Source: Planctomycetaceae bacterium
GTDB taxonomy: Bacteria; Planctomycetota; Planctomycetia; Pirellulales; Pirellulaceae
Length of the DNA stretch: 40,724 nt
Assembly (NCBI GenBank): GCA_018658605.1
Contig: JABHUV010000349.1
Location: 1 to 40,724 of the forward strand
Direction: 5' to 3'
A model generated the notes under the pieces. That model saw only the letters and a list, made by a program, of their open reading frames with translations, was not told where the DNA came from and ran no database searches. Made by a program: the position numbers and the translations under genes. Of this stretch, positions 9,660-16,772 are shown in pieces. How positions within the stretch are numbered: the stretch's first letter is position 1; every line of letters starts with the position of its first letter.

Positions 9660-10568
9660 GTGGCAATGACTTCCCTAACAAGCACGCGCCGCGAAGCGTT
9701 ATCAACTATTGCCAGCGGGGCGGTGTTGGCCCTTTCTCCCGCTTGCCTCGCAAATTCTAAGCGGCCATTGTCAAAATTGCGATTTCTCGTGGCTAGTGAT
9801 ACGCACTTGGGTTACAAGAACTCGACCTCCGCTGAGAAACGCTGGATTCAAGCGGCGGCGGAATTGAAGTCGGCAACAGGCGATCTTGTGCTGCACTTGG
9901 GAGATATTGTCGACGGCGGGCGTGAGCAACAGTATGCGGTTTATTTACGTGAACGCGAAAAAATCGGTAAACCGGTGTATGAGATTCCAGGGAATCACGA
10001 CCCGCTAGTTTTGTTTCGTAAACACATTCGCAAACAGGTTGATGTCGCAGTCGACCATGAGTGGTTGAAGTTTTTGTTGGTTAGTAATGCACACACTGAT
10101 TCACACGATGGGTTTTTAACTGCCGAACAACTTCAGTGGATCGAATCGCAGTGTGTCGCTGCGACCAAGCAACAGCAGTATGTGATGTTGTGCTTGCATG
10201 TACCTGTTCACGCCAACGGTCATCCTGACCGCGGATGGCATGTAAAACCAGAGCATGGGCAGACCAAATTATATGACATTATTGAGCGACACAAACAGCA
10301 GATAGTTGCGATGTTTCACGGGCATTTCCATAACGGAATTCGTGGTTGGAAAGATGACGGCGGAATTCACGAGATTTGTATGCCTTCGGTGTTGTATAAT
10401 TTAGATCGCGACCTCGAAAAGCAAAAAGCAGCAGGCTATAATCCATTAGAATTCAGGCCCGGTTATACAATGGTTACGATTGACAATGGATTGATGACGC
10501 TGGACTATAAACCACTAGGGGCAGACGTGTCGATCAACAAAAAATGTGAACTGGATCGGGTCGGATGA
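9660..10568 (+). CDS. Exported calcineurin-like metallophosphoesterase
   Basis: The start is placed at GTG 9660 (302 residues): AGGA at 9648-9651 is eight bases upstream, and translation then begins directly with a twin-Arg-like signal (TSTRREALSTIASGAVLALSPACLA). An ATG at 9666 is an alternative; longer readings run into DUF4190. All calcineurin-like metal-ligand motifs are visible: D47-x-H49 (SDTHLG), GD at 81-82 (GDIVDGG), GNHD at 111-114, H180 (LHVPVH) and GHFH at 221-224. The family hydrolyses phosphomonoesters or phosphodiesters using two metal ions; the substrate cannot be read from sequence. Tat-type export suggests periplasmic folding with metal already bound. It ends in TGA at 10566-10568, a normal-looking stop, which matters because UGA appears to be read through in the next gene. 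Confidence 0.88.
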   Translation: MAMTSLTSTRREALSTIASGAVLALSPACLANSKRPLSKLRFLVASDTHLGYKNSTSAEKRWIQAAAELKSATGDLVLHLGDIVDGGREQQYAVYLREREKIGKPVYEIPGNHDPLVLFRKHIRKQVDVAVDHEWLKFLLVSNAHTDSHDGFLTAEQLQWIESQCVAATKQQQYVMLCLHVPVHANGHPDRGWHVKPEHGQTKLYDIIERHKQQIVAMFHGHFHNGIRGWKDDGGIHEICMPSVLYNLDRDLEKQKAAGYNPLEFRPGYTMVTIDNGLMTLDYKPLGADVSINKKCELDRVG

Positions 10569-10600
10569 GATGTTGATTCTGCAAAGTCAGTAACTAAATA

Positions 10601-10605
10601 GGGAG
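10601..10605 (+). promoter_or_regulatory. Shine-Dalgarno GGGAG for the TTG start of the UGA-containing thioredoxin-like gene
   Basis: GGGAG lies five bases upstream of TTG 10611. The reading frame from this TTG begins with a signal peptide and runs through the internal UGA to 11546, which supports one gene rather than a short fragment followed by a separate one. Confidence 0.65.
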
Positions 10606-10610
10606 CAGTT

Positions 10611-11546
10611 TTGAATACACGAACACTATCAATAGCATTGGCGTTGGGATTACTTTACAGCGGCGTTAGCGCCGCAGTGCCTACGCTGGAACTGGCCCAA
10701 CAAATATCTGCGAGAACTGGACGACCTATTCTGGTTATGGCGGGCGCGGATACGTGACCGGCTTGTCGCGTCCTGGAGAAACGATTGGCAACCGATCGTA
10801 GTCTCACAGGACTCGTGGCACAGTTTGTGCCGTTGAAAATTAATACGTCCTCCCCAGACTGGCGGACGATCAGCAAGAATTATCCGACCCCAGGTAATAC
10901 AATTCCGGTGGTCTATGTAATACGCGCGGATGGCAAACAAATATTCGCTAAGCGAAGTTCGCTGCCCGGTGATGAGTTGCCATTTGTATTGCGAGGGTCG
11001 TTGCAGAACGCCGGCGGTATTTTGAGTGACGTGCAATCAAGCTCGGTGATGAAGGCAGTGTCTGTGGCCACCCAAGCGTTAGGCAGTGACGATGTGTATG
11101 CGGCCGTGCAAGCAGTGAAACCATTAACTAAATTGGGCACATTGGGAAATCTTCAGAGTTATGCTAAACCGATTCAAGATGCCAATGCAGTCGTGGCGGA
11201 TATTTTGAAGCAAGCGGGTTTGGATTTGAAGGAGATTGAATCAAAGTTGCAATCCCCAGAGACTGCGGTCCGAGGAACTTCTGGTTTATTTGCATCGATG
11301 CGAACCTACTCAATTTTTCCGACGCTAAAGAGACAATTTGGTGTCTTGCACCGCAACGCTTCGGGAAAAGATGAACTGTTGGTTGCCCTGGCTCAGGGCA
11401 AGGCGATAGATAAAGCGATGGCGCTGAGCACATTGCGTGGTGGTACGAGCAAAGCGATCTTGGAGCTGGAGCGCTTGGCCCAAATGTTCCAAGAGACGGC
11501 GACCCTCGCGCTGATTGAGGAAAAGATCGCGAGTTTGAAGCAATAG
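10611..11546 (+). CDS. Thioredoxin-like protein with in-frame UGA at the first active-site Cys; candidate selenoprotein
   Basis: Read through the UGA, the gene encodes 311 residues. It has a signal peptide (MNTRTLSIALALGLLYSGVSA), then a thioredoxin fold: beta strand GRPILVMAGADT, UGA at codon 49, then PAC at 50-52, a helix (RVLEKRL), and the cis-Pro strand NTIPVVYVI. Thioredoxin-fold oxidoreductases carry CxxC at this place, so the UGA stands exactly where the attacking Cys should be, giving U-P-A-C. The remaining about 170 residues are helical and unrecognised. TTG start with GGGAG five bases upstream; stop TAG. The frame stays open and motif-rich for 263 codons after the UGA, and a hairpin lies at 10781-10799. 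A nonsense mutation is the alternative, but two other genes here show the same pattern. If Sec is inserted, this is an exported thiol/selenol redox protein. Ordinary callers would start at TTG 10785 and lose the active site. Confidence 0.8.
10755..10757 (+). other. In-frame UGA, predicted selenocysteine codon (residue 49)
   Basis: The TGA is in frame with the signal peptide upstream and with PAC and the cis-Pro strand downstream. It occupies the first Cys position of a thioredoxin CxxC motif. Confidence 0.75.
10781..10799 (+). promoter_or_regulatory. Hairpin 3' of the UGA, candidate bacterial SECIS element
   Basis: Eight bases at 10781-10788 pair with 10792-10799, with one G-U pair and a three-base loop. 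The loop region lies about 30 bases after the UGA, inside the range usually given for bacterial SECIS loops. The loop does not start with G unless the top pair is open, so this is only a candidate. Confidence 0.4.
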
Positions 11547-11552
11547 AAGCCC

Positions 11553-13013
11553 CTACAGGTCGTTTCTGCGTACCGCAGCGAGTTTTGCTTTTAGCTGGGC
11601 TTTAAATCCCGTAACGATTTTGTCGTATTTTGGGTCTCCGGCTAAGTTGGTGTACTGCAGTGGGTCCTTATGCATGTCGAATAATTCAATTCCCTTCGAT
11701 GCATCTTCCGCGTATTGTATGTATGCCCAATCTTGATCGCGTAACAAAAAGCCCCTGCCGTTGACCGTAAACGCCGCTTTACGCACTTTCATTGTTGGGT
11801 CACTAAGCATTCCCGAAATATCCTTACCTTGTAGGCGGCTTGGCACTTCTAAGCCACAGAGGCTCGATAAAGTTGGGTAGAGGTCGAGCAATTCAGTGAA
11901 AGAATCGCAAATTGCCGGCTTCTTGCCGGGAACGCTAATAATCAACGGTACGCGGACCGACTCTTCGTGCAAACTCACCTTGGCCCAGAAATCGTGTTCG
12001 CCTAGATGGTAACCATGGTCGCTAGTGAAAATAACAATTGTCCGATCAGCGATCCCCGCGTTCTCTAAGGCGGTCATCACCTTCCCGACTTGCGCATCCA
12101 TATAGGCGACCGATGCGTAATACCCGCCCACTGCTTTGCGTTGTTTGGAAACGTTCATTTTCATATTCTTACTGGTTTTGTAGTTGATGCCTGCGGGTGG
12201 TATATCATCCCAGTCGCCGGGTACTTTTTCCGGTAACAACATCTTGGAATAGGGAAAGGGTTCATAATATTTTTTAGGCGCTACGAAGGGAACATGAGGT
12301 CGCACGAAACCGACGCCCAAGAAAAATGGTTGGTCTTTATGTGCCGCGATAAGCTTGCACGCTTTGGCGGCCGTCCGGCCGTCGGAGTGGACTAGGTCAT
12401 CGCCATCAGCTTCCACCACCACGAATGTATTACCACCCTTCACAGGTAACTTGCCGTCTGGATTGCCCTCTAACGTCCAGCCCAGCCCAGGGGCTTTCCA
12501 CTCAGGACCTTGGCTGTTAAACCGCTCGGTCCAACACCGCGGATCGTCGGCGCCGTCGGTTCCCGCTTCAATCCCACCCGGTACTCCCATATGAAATATT
12601 TTCGAAACGCGCGCGGTATAGAAACCATTGTTCTTGAAGTGTTCAGCCCACATCGCTCGATCACCAATGGCCGGGCGCGGCGTTTTGTAACCCAACATAC
12701 CCGTGGCATGTGGGTAATACCCAGACATGAAAGACGCACGGGACGGTCCACAATAGGTGCCCTGGCAATAGGCTCTAGTAAAGCGAGTGCCCGTAGCTGC
12801 TATAGCATCGATATTGGGAGTGTGACAAACGTCGTTGCCGTAACAGGAGAGCGCCGTATAGGTAAGATCATCGGAAATTATGAACAATACGTTGTAGGGT
12901 TTGTCTGCCTCCGCCGCTGTGGTTTTAAGGCAGACGTTGGGAATGAACAAGCTAACGCAAAACATAGTAACAAATAAACACCAAGGGCACTTGTTGAGCA
13001 AACTATTCGTCAT
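11553..13013 (-). CDS. Secreted sulfatase, iduronate-2-sulfatase-like
   Basis: The start is set at the ATG at 13013 (486 residues) because AGGA at 13022-13025 is eight bases upstream; an ATG at 13022 would overlap that site. A hydrophobic signal (about residues 7-30) precedes the sulfatase fold. VLFIISDD holds the first metal-binding Asp pair (48-49). The active-site motif is CGPSRASFMSG, Cys 88, which formylglycine-generating enzyme would convert. HDFWAK and TSDHGYHLGEHD carry later metal and substrate ligands. Arylsulfatase-family enzymes hydrolyse sulfate esters, in planctomycetes often of algal polysaccharides; the substrate here is not readable. It ends six bases from the oppositely oriented thioredoxin-like gene, so the two transcripts converge. 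A second sulfatase lies immediately upstream on the same strand. Confidence 0.92.
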   Translation of the reverse strand: MTNSLLNKCPWCLFVTMFCVSLFIPNVCLKTTAAEADKPYNVLFIISDDLTYTALSCYGNDVCHTPNIDAIAATGTRFTRAYCQGTYCGPSRASFMSGYYPHATGMLGYKTPRPAIGDRAMWAEHFKNNGFYTARVSKIFHMGVPGGIEAGTDGADDPRCWTERFNSQGPEWKAPGLGWTLEGNPDGKLPVKGGNTFVVVEADGDDLVHSDGRTAAKACKLIAAHKDQPFFLGVGFVRPHVPFVAPKKYYEPFPYSKMLLPEKVPGDWDDIPPAGINYKTSKNMKMNVSKQRKAVGGYYASVAYMDAQVGKVMTALENAGIADRTIVIFTSDHGYHLGEHDFWAKVSLHEESVRVPLIISVPGKKPAICDSFTELLDLYPTLSSLCGLEVPSRLQGKDISGMLSDPTMKVRKAAFTVNGRGFLLRDQDWAYIQYAEDASKGIELFDMHKDPLQYTNLAGDPKYDKIVTGFKAQLKAKLAAVRRNDL

Positions 13014-13128
13014 TGATTTCATCCTAAATGTTTCTCTTTTATGGACACAACTATCTAAGTCAATTGTAGCAAATCTCTGCTGGTTAAAAGCGAGGTGGTG
13101 TATAGGGCCGTGCGCAATCCCGGTGAGA

Positions 13129-14595
13129 CTATTTGACAGGAATATGACGCAGTAATTCTTGCACGACGGTCATATTCTCACCTGCCAGATTACGCACTGG
13201 ATCAAAACCCGTTGTTTCATCAAACAACTCGTAATCTGCGTAGTGACCGTCTACCTTGGATGTAATCAACCTATATCGGTCCGTCCTTACACTCACGGCT
13301 TTGCCCCAGAAACTTAACGCGGCCTCACGCACGGTCGCCTGAGGGTTCTTGAGGATCGGCGTCATATCTTTCCCATCCAGTGGGTATTGCGTTTGGTTGA
13401 AAGTTGGTTTAGCGAGTGCAACAAGAGTGGGGTAAACGTCGATGGTTTCCACTAAGGATGTGCTTTTCTTGCCTGAGGTCACACCCGGCACGCGGATTAT
13501 TAGCGGGCTACGCACCGCTCGCTCAAACGGGGCGTGTTTAGCCCACATGTGACTGTCCCCCAAATTCCATCCGTGATCGCCCCACAGGACGACGATCGTA
13601 TTATCTGCAAGTCCGAATTTCTTAAGCGCTAAAAGTACCTTGCCAACTTGGCGATCGGTATAGCGTACGCAGGCCAGATATGCTCGGCGTAAATCATGTA
13701 TTTTTCGATCATCGAGCGGTCGTGTCTTGGAAAATGGAAACGTATACTTAAAAAATTCACCGCTACCGTGATAGTGTTCGCTATCGGGTTTTTGCGGATA
13801 CGGTGGAGCAGGAATTGTTACATCGGCAAAAGCATCCCAGTCGCCTTTCGTGGCGACAAAGGGCAGGTGGGGTTTAAAGAACCCCAGACCCAAAAAAAAC
13901 GGTTGTGAACTTTTACTATAGTTGGCCAAACGAGCGATTGCCGTTTCCGCCAATAAGCCGTCCGGTAAGTCGGTATCCTCAACTGCTGAGAACTGCAATA
14001 CATCCTTATGGCCTTGCCCATCCTCGCGGTGAAGGCCATTGTTGTAAGCAAAGAAAATTCCCCAACCTCGCTTCCAAGAACCAAAAGGCGTAGGCAGGTC
14101 ATCCCAGGCATGTGGTACCTCCGGTCGCCCGTTGCCGGTGCCGTTGTATTGATAAACGCGGCCATCTGCCGTGTGAGATATCTTCCCGATACAAGTTGTT
14201 TGGTAACCGCTGCGACGAAAAAGTTCCGGTAGAGTTTGAGCTCCGGCCAGTTTTGTTTTAGAGATCGCCGAAGAACCACTGTACAAAGCGCCGTTACTGC
14301 GCGTCACGCCGGACTTAAGTGGACTTTTTCCAGTCAGCAGAGCATAACGCGACGCGCCACAAGTAGGTACTTGAACAAAATGGTTAACGAACAGAGTCGA
14401 GTTTCGGGCAAATTCATCAATGGACGGTGTGTCTACATATTCGGCGCCATAGCAACCAAGTTCTGGTCGTAAATCATCAACAGCAATGAAAAGTATATTT
14501 AACGGTTTGCTTTGCCCAAACGATAATTGCGTAAAAGAAACGAAAAAGATCAGAATCGATGCTACGTAAAATAATAATGTTCGTTGCAAACACAT
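13129..14595 (-). CDS. Secreted sulfatase, iduronate-2-sulfatase-like
   Basis: This 488-residue protein begins with a strong signal peptide (LLFYVASILIFFVSFTQLSFG). The fold starts at LNILFIAVDDLRPELGCYG with the metal-binding Asp pair at 40-41. The modification motif is TCGASRYALLTG: C79-G-A-S-R, in which Cys is followed by G-A rather than the more common x-P but still fits C-x-[PA]-x-R. VLWGDHGWNLGDSHMWAKH supplies further ligands. It is clearly related to, but well diverged from, the sulfatase at 11553-13013, with 115 bases between the two on the same strand. Probable role: hydrolysis of sulfate esters outside the cytoplasm. The upstream HMA gene ends at a strong terminator, so this gene probably has its own promoter between 14596 and 14732. 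Confidence 0.92.
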   Translation of the reverse strand: MCLQRTLLFYVASILIFFVSFTQLSFGQSKPLNILFIAVDDLRPELGCYGAEYVDTPSIDEFARNSTLFVNHFVQVPTCGASRYALLTGKSPLKSGVTRSNGALYSGSSAISKTKLAGAQTLPELFRRSGYQTTCIGKISHTADGRVYQYNGTGNGRPEVPHAWDDLPTPFGSWKRGWGIFFAYNNGLHREDGQGHKDVLQFSAVEDTDLPDGLLAETAIARLANYSKSSQPFFLGLGFFKPHLPFVATKGDWDAFADVTIPAPPYPQKPDSEHYHGSGEFFKYTFPFSKTRPLDDRKIHDLRRAYLACVRYTDRQVGKVLLALKKFGLADNTIVVLWGDHGWNLGDSHMWAKHAPFERAVRSPLIIRVPGVTSGKKSTSLVETIDVYPTLVALAKPTFNQTQYPLDGKDMTPILKNPQATVREAALSFWGKAVSVRTDRYRLITSKVDGHYADYELFDETTGFDPVRNLAGENMTVVQELLRHIPVK

Positions 14596-14732
14596 AATTC
14601 GGTTTTCATAGTGAGAATAATAGTAGCGACTGAAGTGAATAGGAATTAGTAGTATACCTAAGTATCACCACGCGCTGTACTGGGTTCACCGCTCCGACGG
14701 CGGTTAATAGCGAAAGCTGTAATTCGATATAG

Positions 14733-14769
14733 AAAAAGGGGATGGAGTCTGTTGAAAGACTCCATCCCC
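14733..14769 (-). terminator. Rho-independent terminator of the HMA selenoprotein-candidate gene
   Basis: A perfect 13-bp stem (14757-14769 with 14738-14750) with a six-base loop is followed on the minus strand by five U residues (14737-14733). It lies 25 bases after the stop at 14795, so transcription of the HMA gene runs on past its internal UGA to a proper end. Confidence 0.92.
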
Positions 14770-14794
14770 TGTGGATGATCAGCGAATAATAATG

Positions 14795-15148
14795 TTATTG
14801 CTTCTTGCTGGCGGTGAAATTGCCAGCCCCACTTACAGCAGCAACTACGTCTTTGTCCTCATAGCCGTCGCCTTTGGTTATGATTACGACTTTGTTATCA
14901 AAATCGACTTTGTGTTCAGATACACCCGGTACCTGTGCTATCGCGTCATTGACGGCGCTAACGCAAGCCGTTGCTCAGGTCATGCCTTCAATGCCGAAGG
15001 CAACTTGATTCAAGTCAAGTTCGGTACTGCTAGTTTCATTAGTGGTTCCTTCCGTTTCGGGAACAGGAATGTTGGGCGTACCTTGATCGCAGCCAATAAA
15101 GGCAACTGTAAATAACAGGGCGGTTCCCAAGCTAAATATTCGTTTCAT
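14795..15148 (-). CDS. HMA-domain lipoprotein with in-frame UGA at the first metal-binding Cys; candidate selenoprotein
   Basis: Read through the UGA, the gene gives 117 residues. The N-terminus (MKRIFSLGTALLFTVAFIGC) is a lipoprotein-type signal with lipobox-like FIGC, Cys20. After a Thr/Glu-rich linker (21-45) comes an HMA fold: beta 1 VAFGIEGMT, UGA at codon 58, then ATAC (Cys62), helix VSAVNDAIAQVPGV, strand HKVDFDNKVVII, and a final ANF-type strand. HMA domains bind soft metals through GMTC-xx-C or the variant C-xxx-C; here the UGA replaces the first Cys (U-ATA-C). AGGAG at 15158-15162 is nine bases from the ATG. The gene has its own terminator. There are no frameshifts, and both halves are essential to the fold, so decay is unlikely. 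A Sec-containing HMA site would bind metal through a selenolate or act in redox; the role is inference. Confidence 0.82.
14952..14971 (-). promoter_or_regulatory. Hairpin 3' of the UGA, candidate bacterial SECIS element
   Basis: On the minus strand a five-pair lower stem (14971-14967 with 14956-14952) carries a two-base UU bulge, a two-pair upper stem and a GUUA loop (14962-14959). A bulged U and a loop beginning G-U resemble what SelB recognises in E. coli SECIS. The loop starts only 12 bases after the UGA, closer than usual. Confidence 0.45.
14975..14977 (-). other. In-frame UGA, predicted selenocysteine codon (residue 58)
   Basis: The codon lies between GMT and ATAC of an HMA metal-binding loop, in frame with the ATG at 15148 and the TAA at 14795-14797. 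It stands at the position of the first metal-binding Cys. Confidence 0.75.
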
Positions 15149-15209
15149 AGCGTGATGCTCCTAAGTAATAAGTGAAATGTGAGCAATAAGATTGCTGTTC
15201 ACAGACTAT

Positions 15210-15239
15210 ATGATACGTGGTTTATCGAAGGTTTGTCTA
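15210..15239 (-). promoter_or_regulatory. Possible sigma-70-like promoter for the HMA gene
   Basis: On the minus strand TAGACA (15239-15234) and TATCAT (15215-15210) are separated by 18 bases, about 60 bases upstream of the start codon. It is a match by eye only. Confidence 0.3.
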
Positions 15240-15303
15240 GTGAAACATCTGGTAAAATTGCTATAAGAAGAGAATTTCGAGCAAATGATTTGATAGTTGG
15301 TGT

Positions 15304-16761
15304 CTACGAGCAGACAGCGGTAATTACATTGCCATGCACGTCCGTAAGACTTTCGTTTCGCCCTTGGTGAAAATAGGTCAGGCGTTCATGATCCAATCCC
15401 ATTAAGTGCAGGATCGTAGCATGAATATCATGCACATGAGCTCGATCAATGACTGCTTCGAAGCCAAAATCGTCAGTTTCGCCGTAGCTAATTCCCCCTT
15501 TTACGCCACCACCAGCCATCCACATCGTAAAGCCGTAGGGGTTGTGGTTTCTGCCAGGCGCATTTTGCCCTTCACTAAAAGGCATTCGACCGAATTCGCC
15601 ACCCCATACGATAAGCGTTGAGTCAAGCAGTCCACGTTGCTCCAAGTCGGTTAGCAATGCGTCAACAGGTTTGTCTATTTCTGCGGCGTGTTGACCATGG
15701 TTATTTTCGATGCTGACGTGCGCGTCCCACGTATCGGCGAGGTGGCCACCGCCAGAATAAAGTTGAATAAAACGTACCCCTCGTTGCACCAAGCGACGAG
15801 CGACTAGGCAATTCCGGCCGAATTCATCGGTTGGGTGTTGGTCAATTCCATAAGCGTCCAAGGTGTTTTGGGATTCACGGCTTAGGTCAACGGCTTCTGG
15901 GGCCTCTGATTGCATGCGATACGCCAATTCATATGATTGAATACGTGAGGCTAGACCCCCACTTCCAGGTCGTTGCCGTAAGTGTTTGTCATTTAGTTTG
16001 GCGAGCAGATCAAGTTGGTTACGTTGAGCTTTTTTGTCTATGTGGGAGGGTCCCTTAAGGTCTAGGATTGGATTTCCAACGGGCCGAAACAAGGTTCCTT
16101 GGAATGTAGATGGCATAAACCCGCTCGAATAATTTGGTTGACCGGAAATAGGTCCACCTCGTTTATCCATCATCACAACATATCCAGGTAGGCTAGTATT
16201 TTCTGTGCCCAAACCGTAGACGGACCAACTTCCCAGTGAGGGGCGGCCTATAAAAGTGCTGCCCGTGTTCATAGCAACCAACGCTGAACCATGAGCGTGA
16301 CTATCAGCATGGCACGACTTGATAATTGCTAACTTATCGGCATGCTTCCGGATGCCGGGAAAGTAGTCTGAAATCAGTTGGCCACTTGCGCCCCCACGGC
16401 GAAAGGGACGAAAATTTGGTGTAAGAAATCCGACTTTGCGTCCACCGGAGTTGATATATGTTTTGTCATCTGGCAGCGGCTTACCGGCATATTTGCGCAG
16501 AGCAGGTTTATAGTCAAACGTGTCAACCTGGCTAGGTGCGCCGTTCATCATCAAAAAAATGCAGCTTTTCACCTTTGAAGGTAGGTGCGGTTTCCGAGCG
16601 GATAGGGGATTGGAAATATCAGAAGCTTCAACGTTTCTAGAAAAAAATTGGTCGGATTCTAGCAATGAGGCCAACGCTAGGCCAGCAAATCCACCCCCCA
16701 TTTGCCAGACAAACTCTCTACGGGATTGGCCACAGGGAAATAGTTGTTGATGGCGATTCAT
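15304..16761 (-). CDS. DUF1501 protein (alkaline-phosphatase-fold, Tat-exported)
   Basis: This 485-residue protein opens with a twin-Arg signal (SRREFVWQMGGGFAGLALASLL, residues 13-34). DUF1501 hallmarks follow: FLMMNGAPSQVDTFDYKP near residue 70, LSVNHADS-like KSCHADSHAHGSALVAMNTGS, the central GVRFIQLYSGG, then VWGGEFGRMPFSEG, GRNHNPYGFTMWMAGGG and a C-terminal LHLMGLDHERLTYFHQGR. In planctomycetes DUF1501 genes sit next to PSCyt1/DUF1549/DUF1553 genes, as here, with only 11 bases to the upstream gene. Function is not established; the fold is related to sulfatase/alkaline-phosphatase enzymes. A close paralogue is at 27401-28807, so the module is present twice in this window. Confidence 0.93.
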   Translation of the reverse strand: MNRHQQLFPCGQSRREFVWQMGGGFAGLALASLLESDQFFSRNVEASDISNPLSARKPHLPSKVKSCIFLMMNGAPSQVDTFDYKPALRKYAGKPLPDDKTYINSGGRKVGFLTPNFRPFRRGGASGQLISDYFPGIRKHADKLAIIKSCHADSHAHGSALVAMNTGSTFIGRPSLGSWSVYGLGTENTSLPGYVVMMDKRGGPISGQPNYSSGFMPSTFQGTLFRPVGNPILDLKGPSHIDKKAQRNQLDLLAKLNDKHLRQRPGSGGLASRIQSYELAYRMQSEAPEAVDLSRESQNTLDAYGIDQHPTDEFGRNCLVARRLVQRGVRFIQLYSGGGHLADTWDAHVSIENNHGQHAAEIDKPVDALLTDLEQRGLLDSTLIVWGGEFGRMPFSEGQNAPGRNHNPYGFTMWMAGGGVKGGISYGETDDFGFEAVIDRAHVHDIHATILHLMGLDHERLTYFHQGRNESLTDVHGNVITAVCS

Positions 16762-16772
16762 TTGAGTACCAC

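Noticed and set aside
10785..11546. Short ORF starting at TTG 10785 as a separate gene
   Set aside because: It is the 3' part of the UGA-containing thioredoxin-like gene; it lacks the active site and signal peptide, and the frame is open back to a good RBS and TTG at 10611.
14771..15115. 114-residue ORF on the + strand
   Set aside because: It is a shadow of the HMA gene on the other strand and matches no family.
15179..15370. 63-residue + strand ORF overlapping the end of DUF1501
   Set aside because: No RBS, no family match, and it overlaps the promoter region of the HMA gene.
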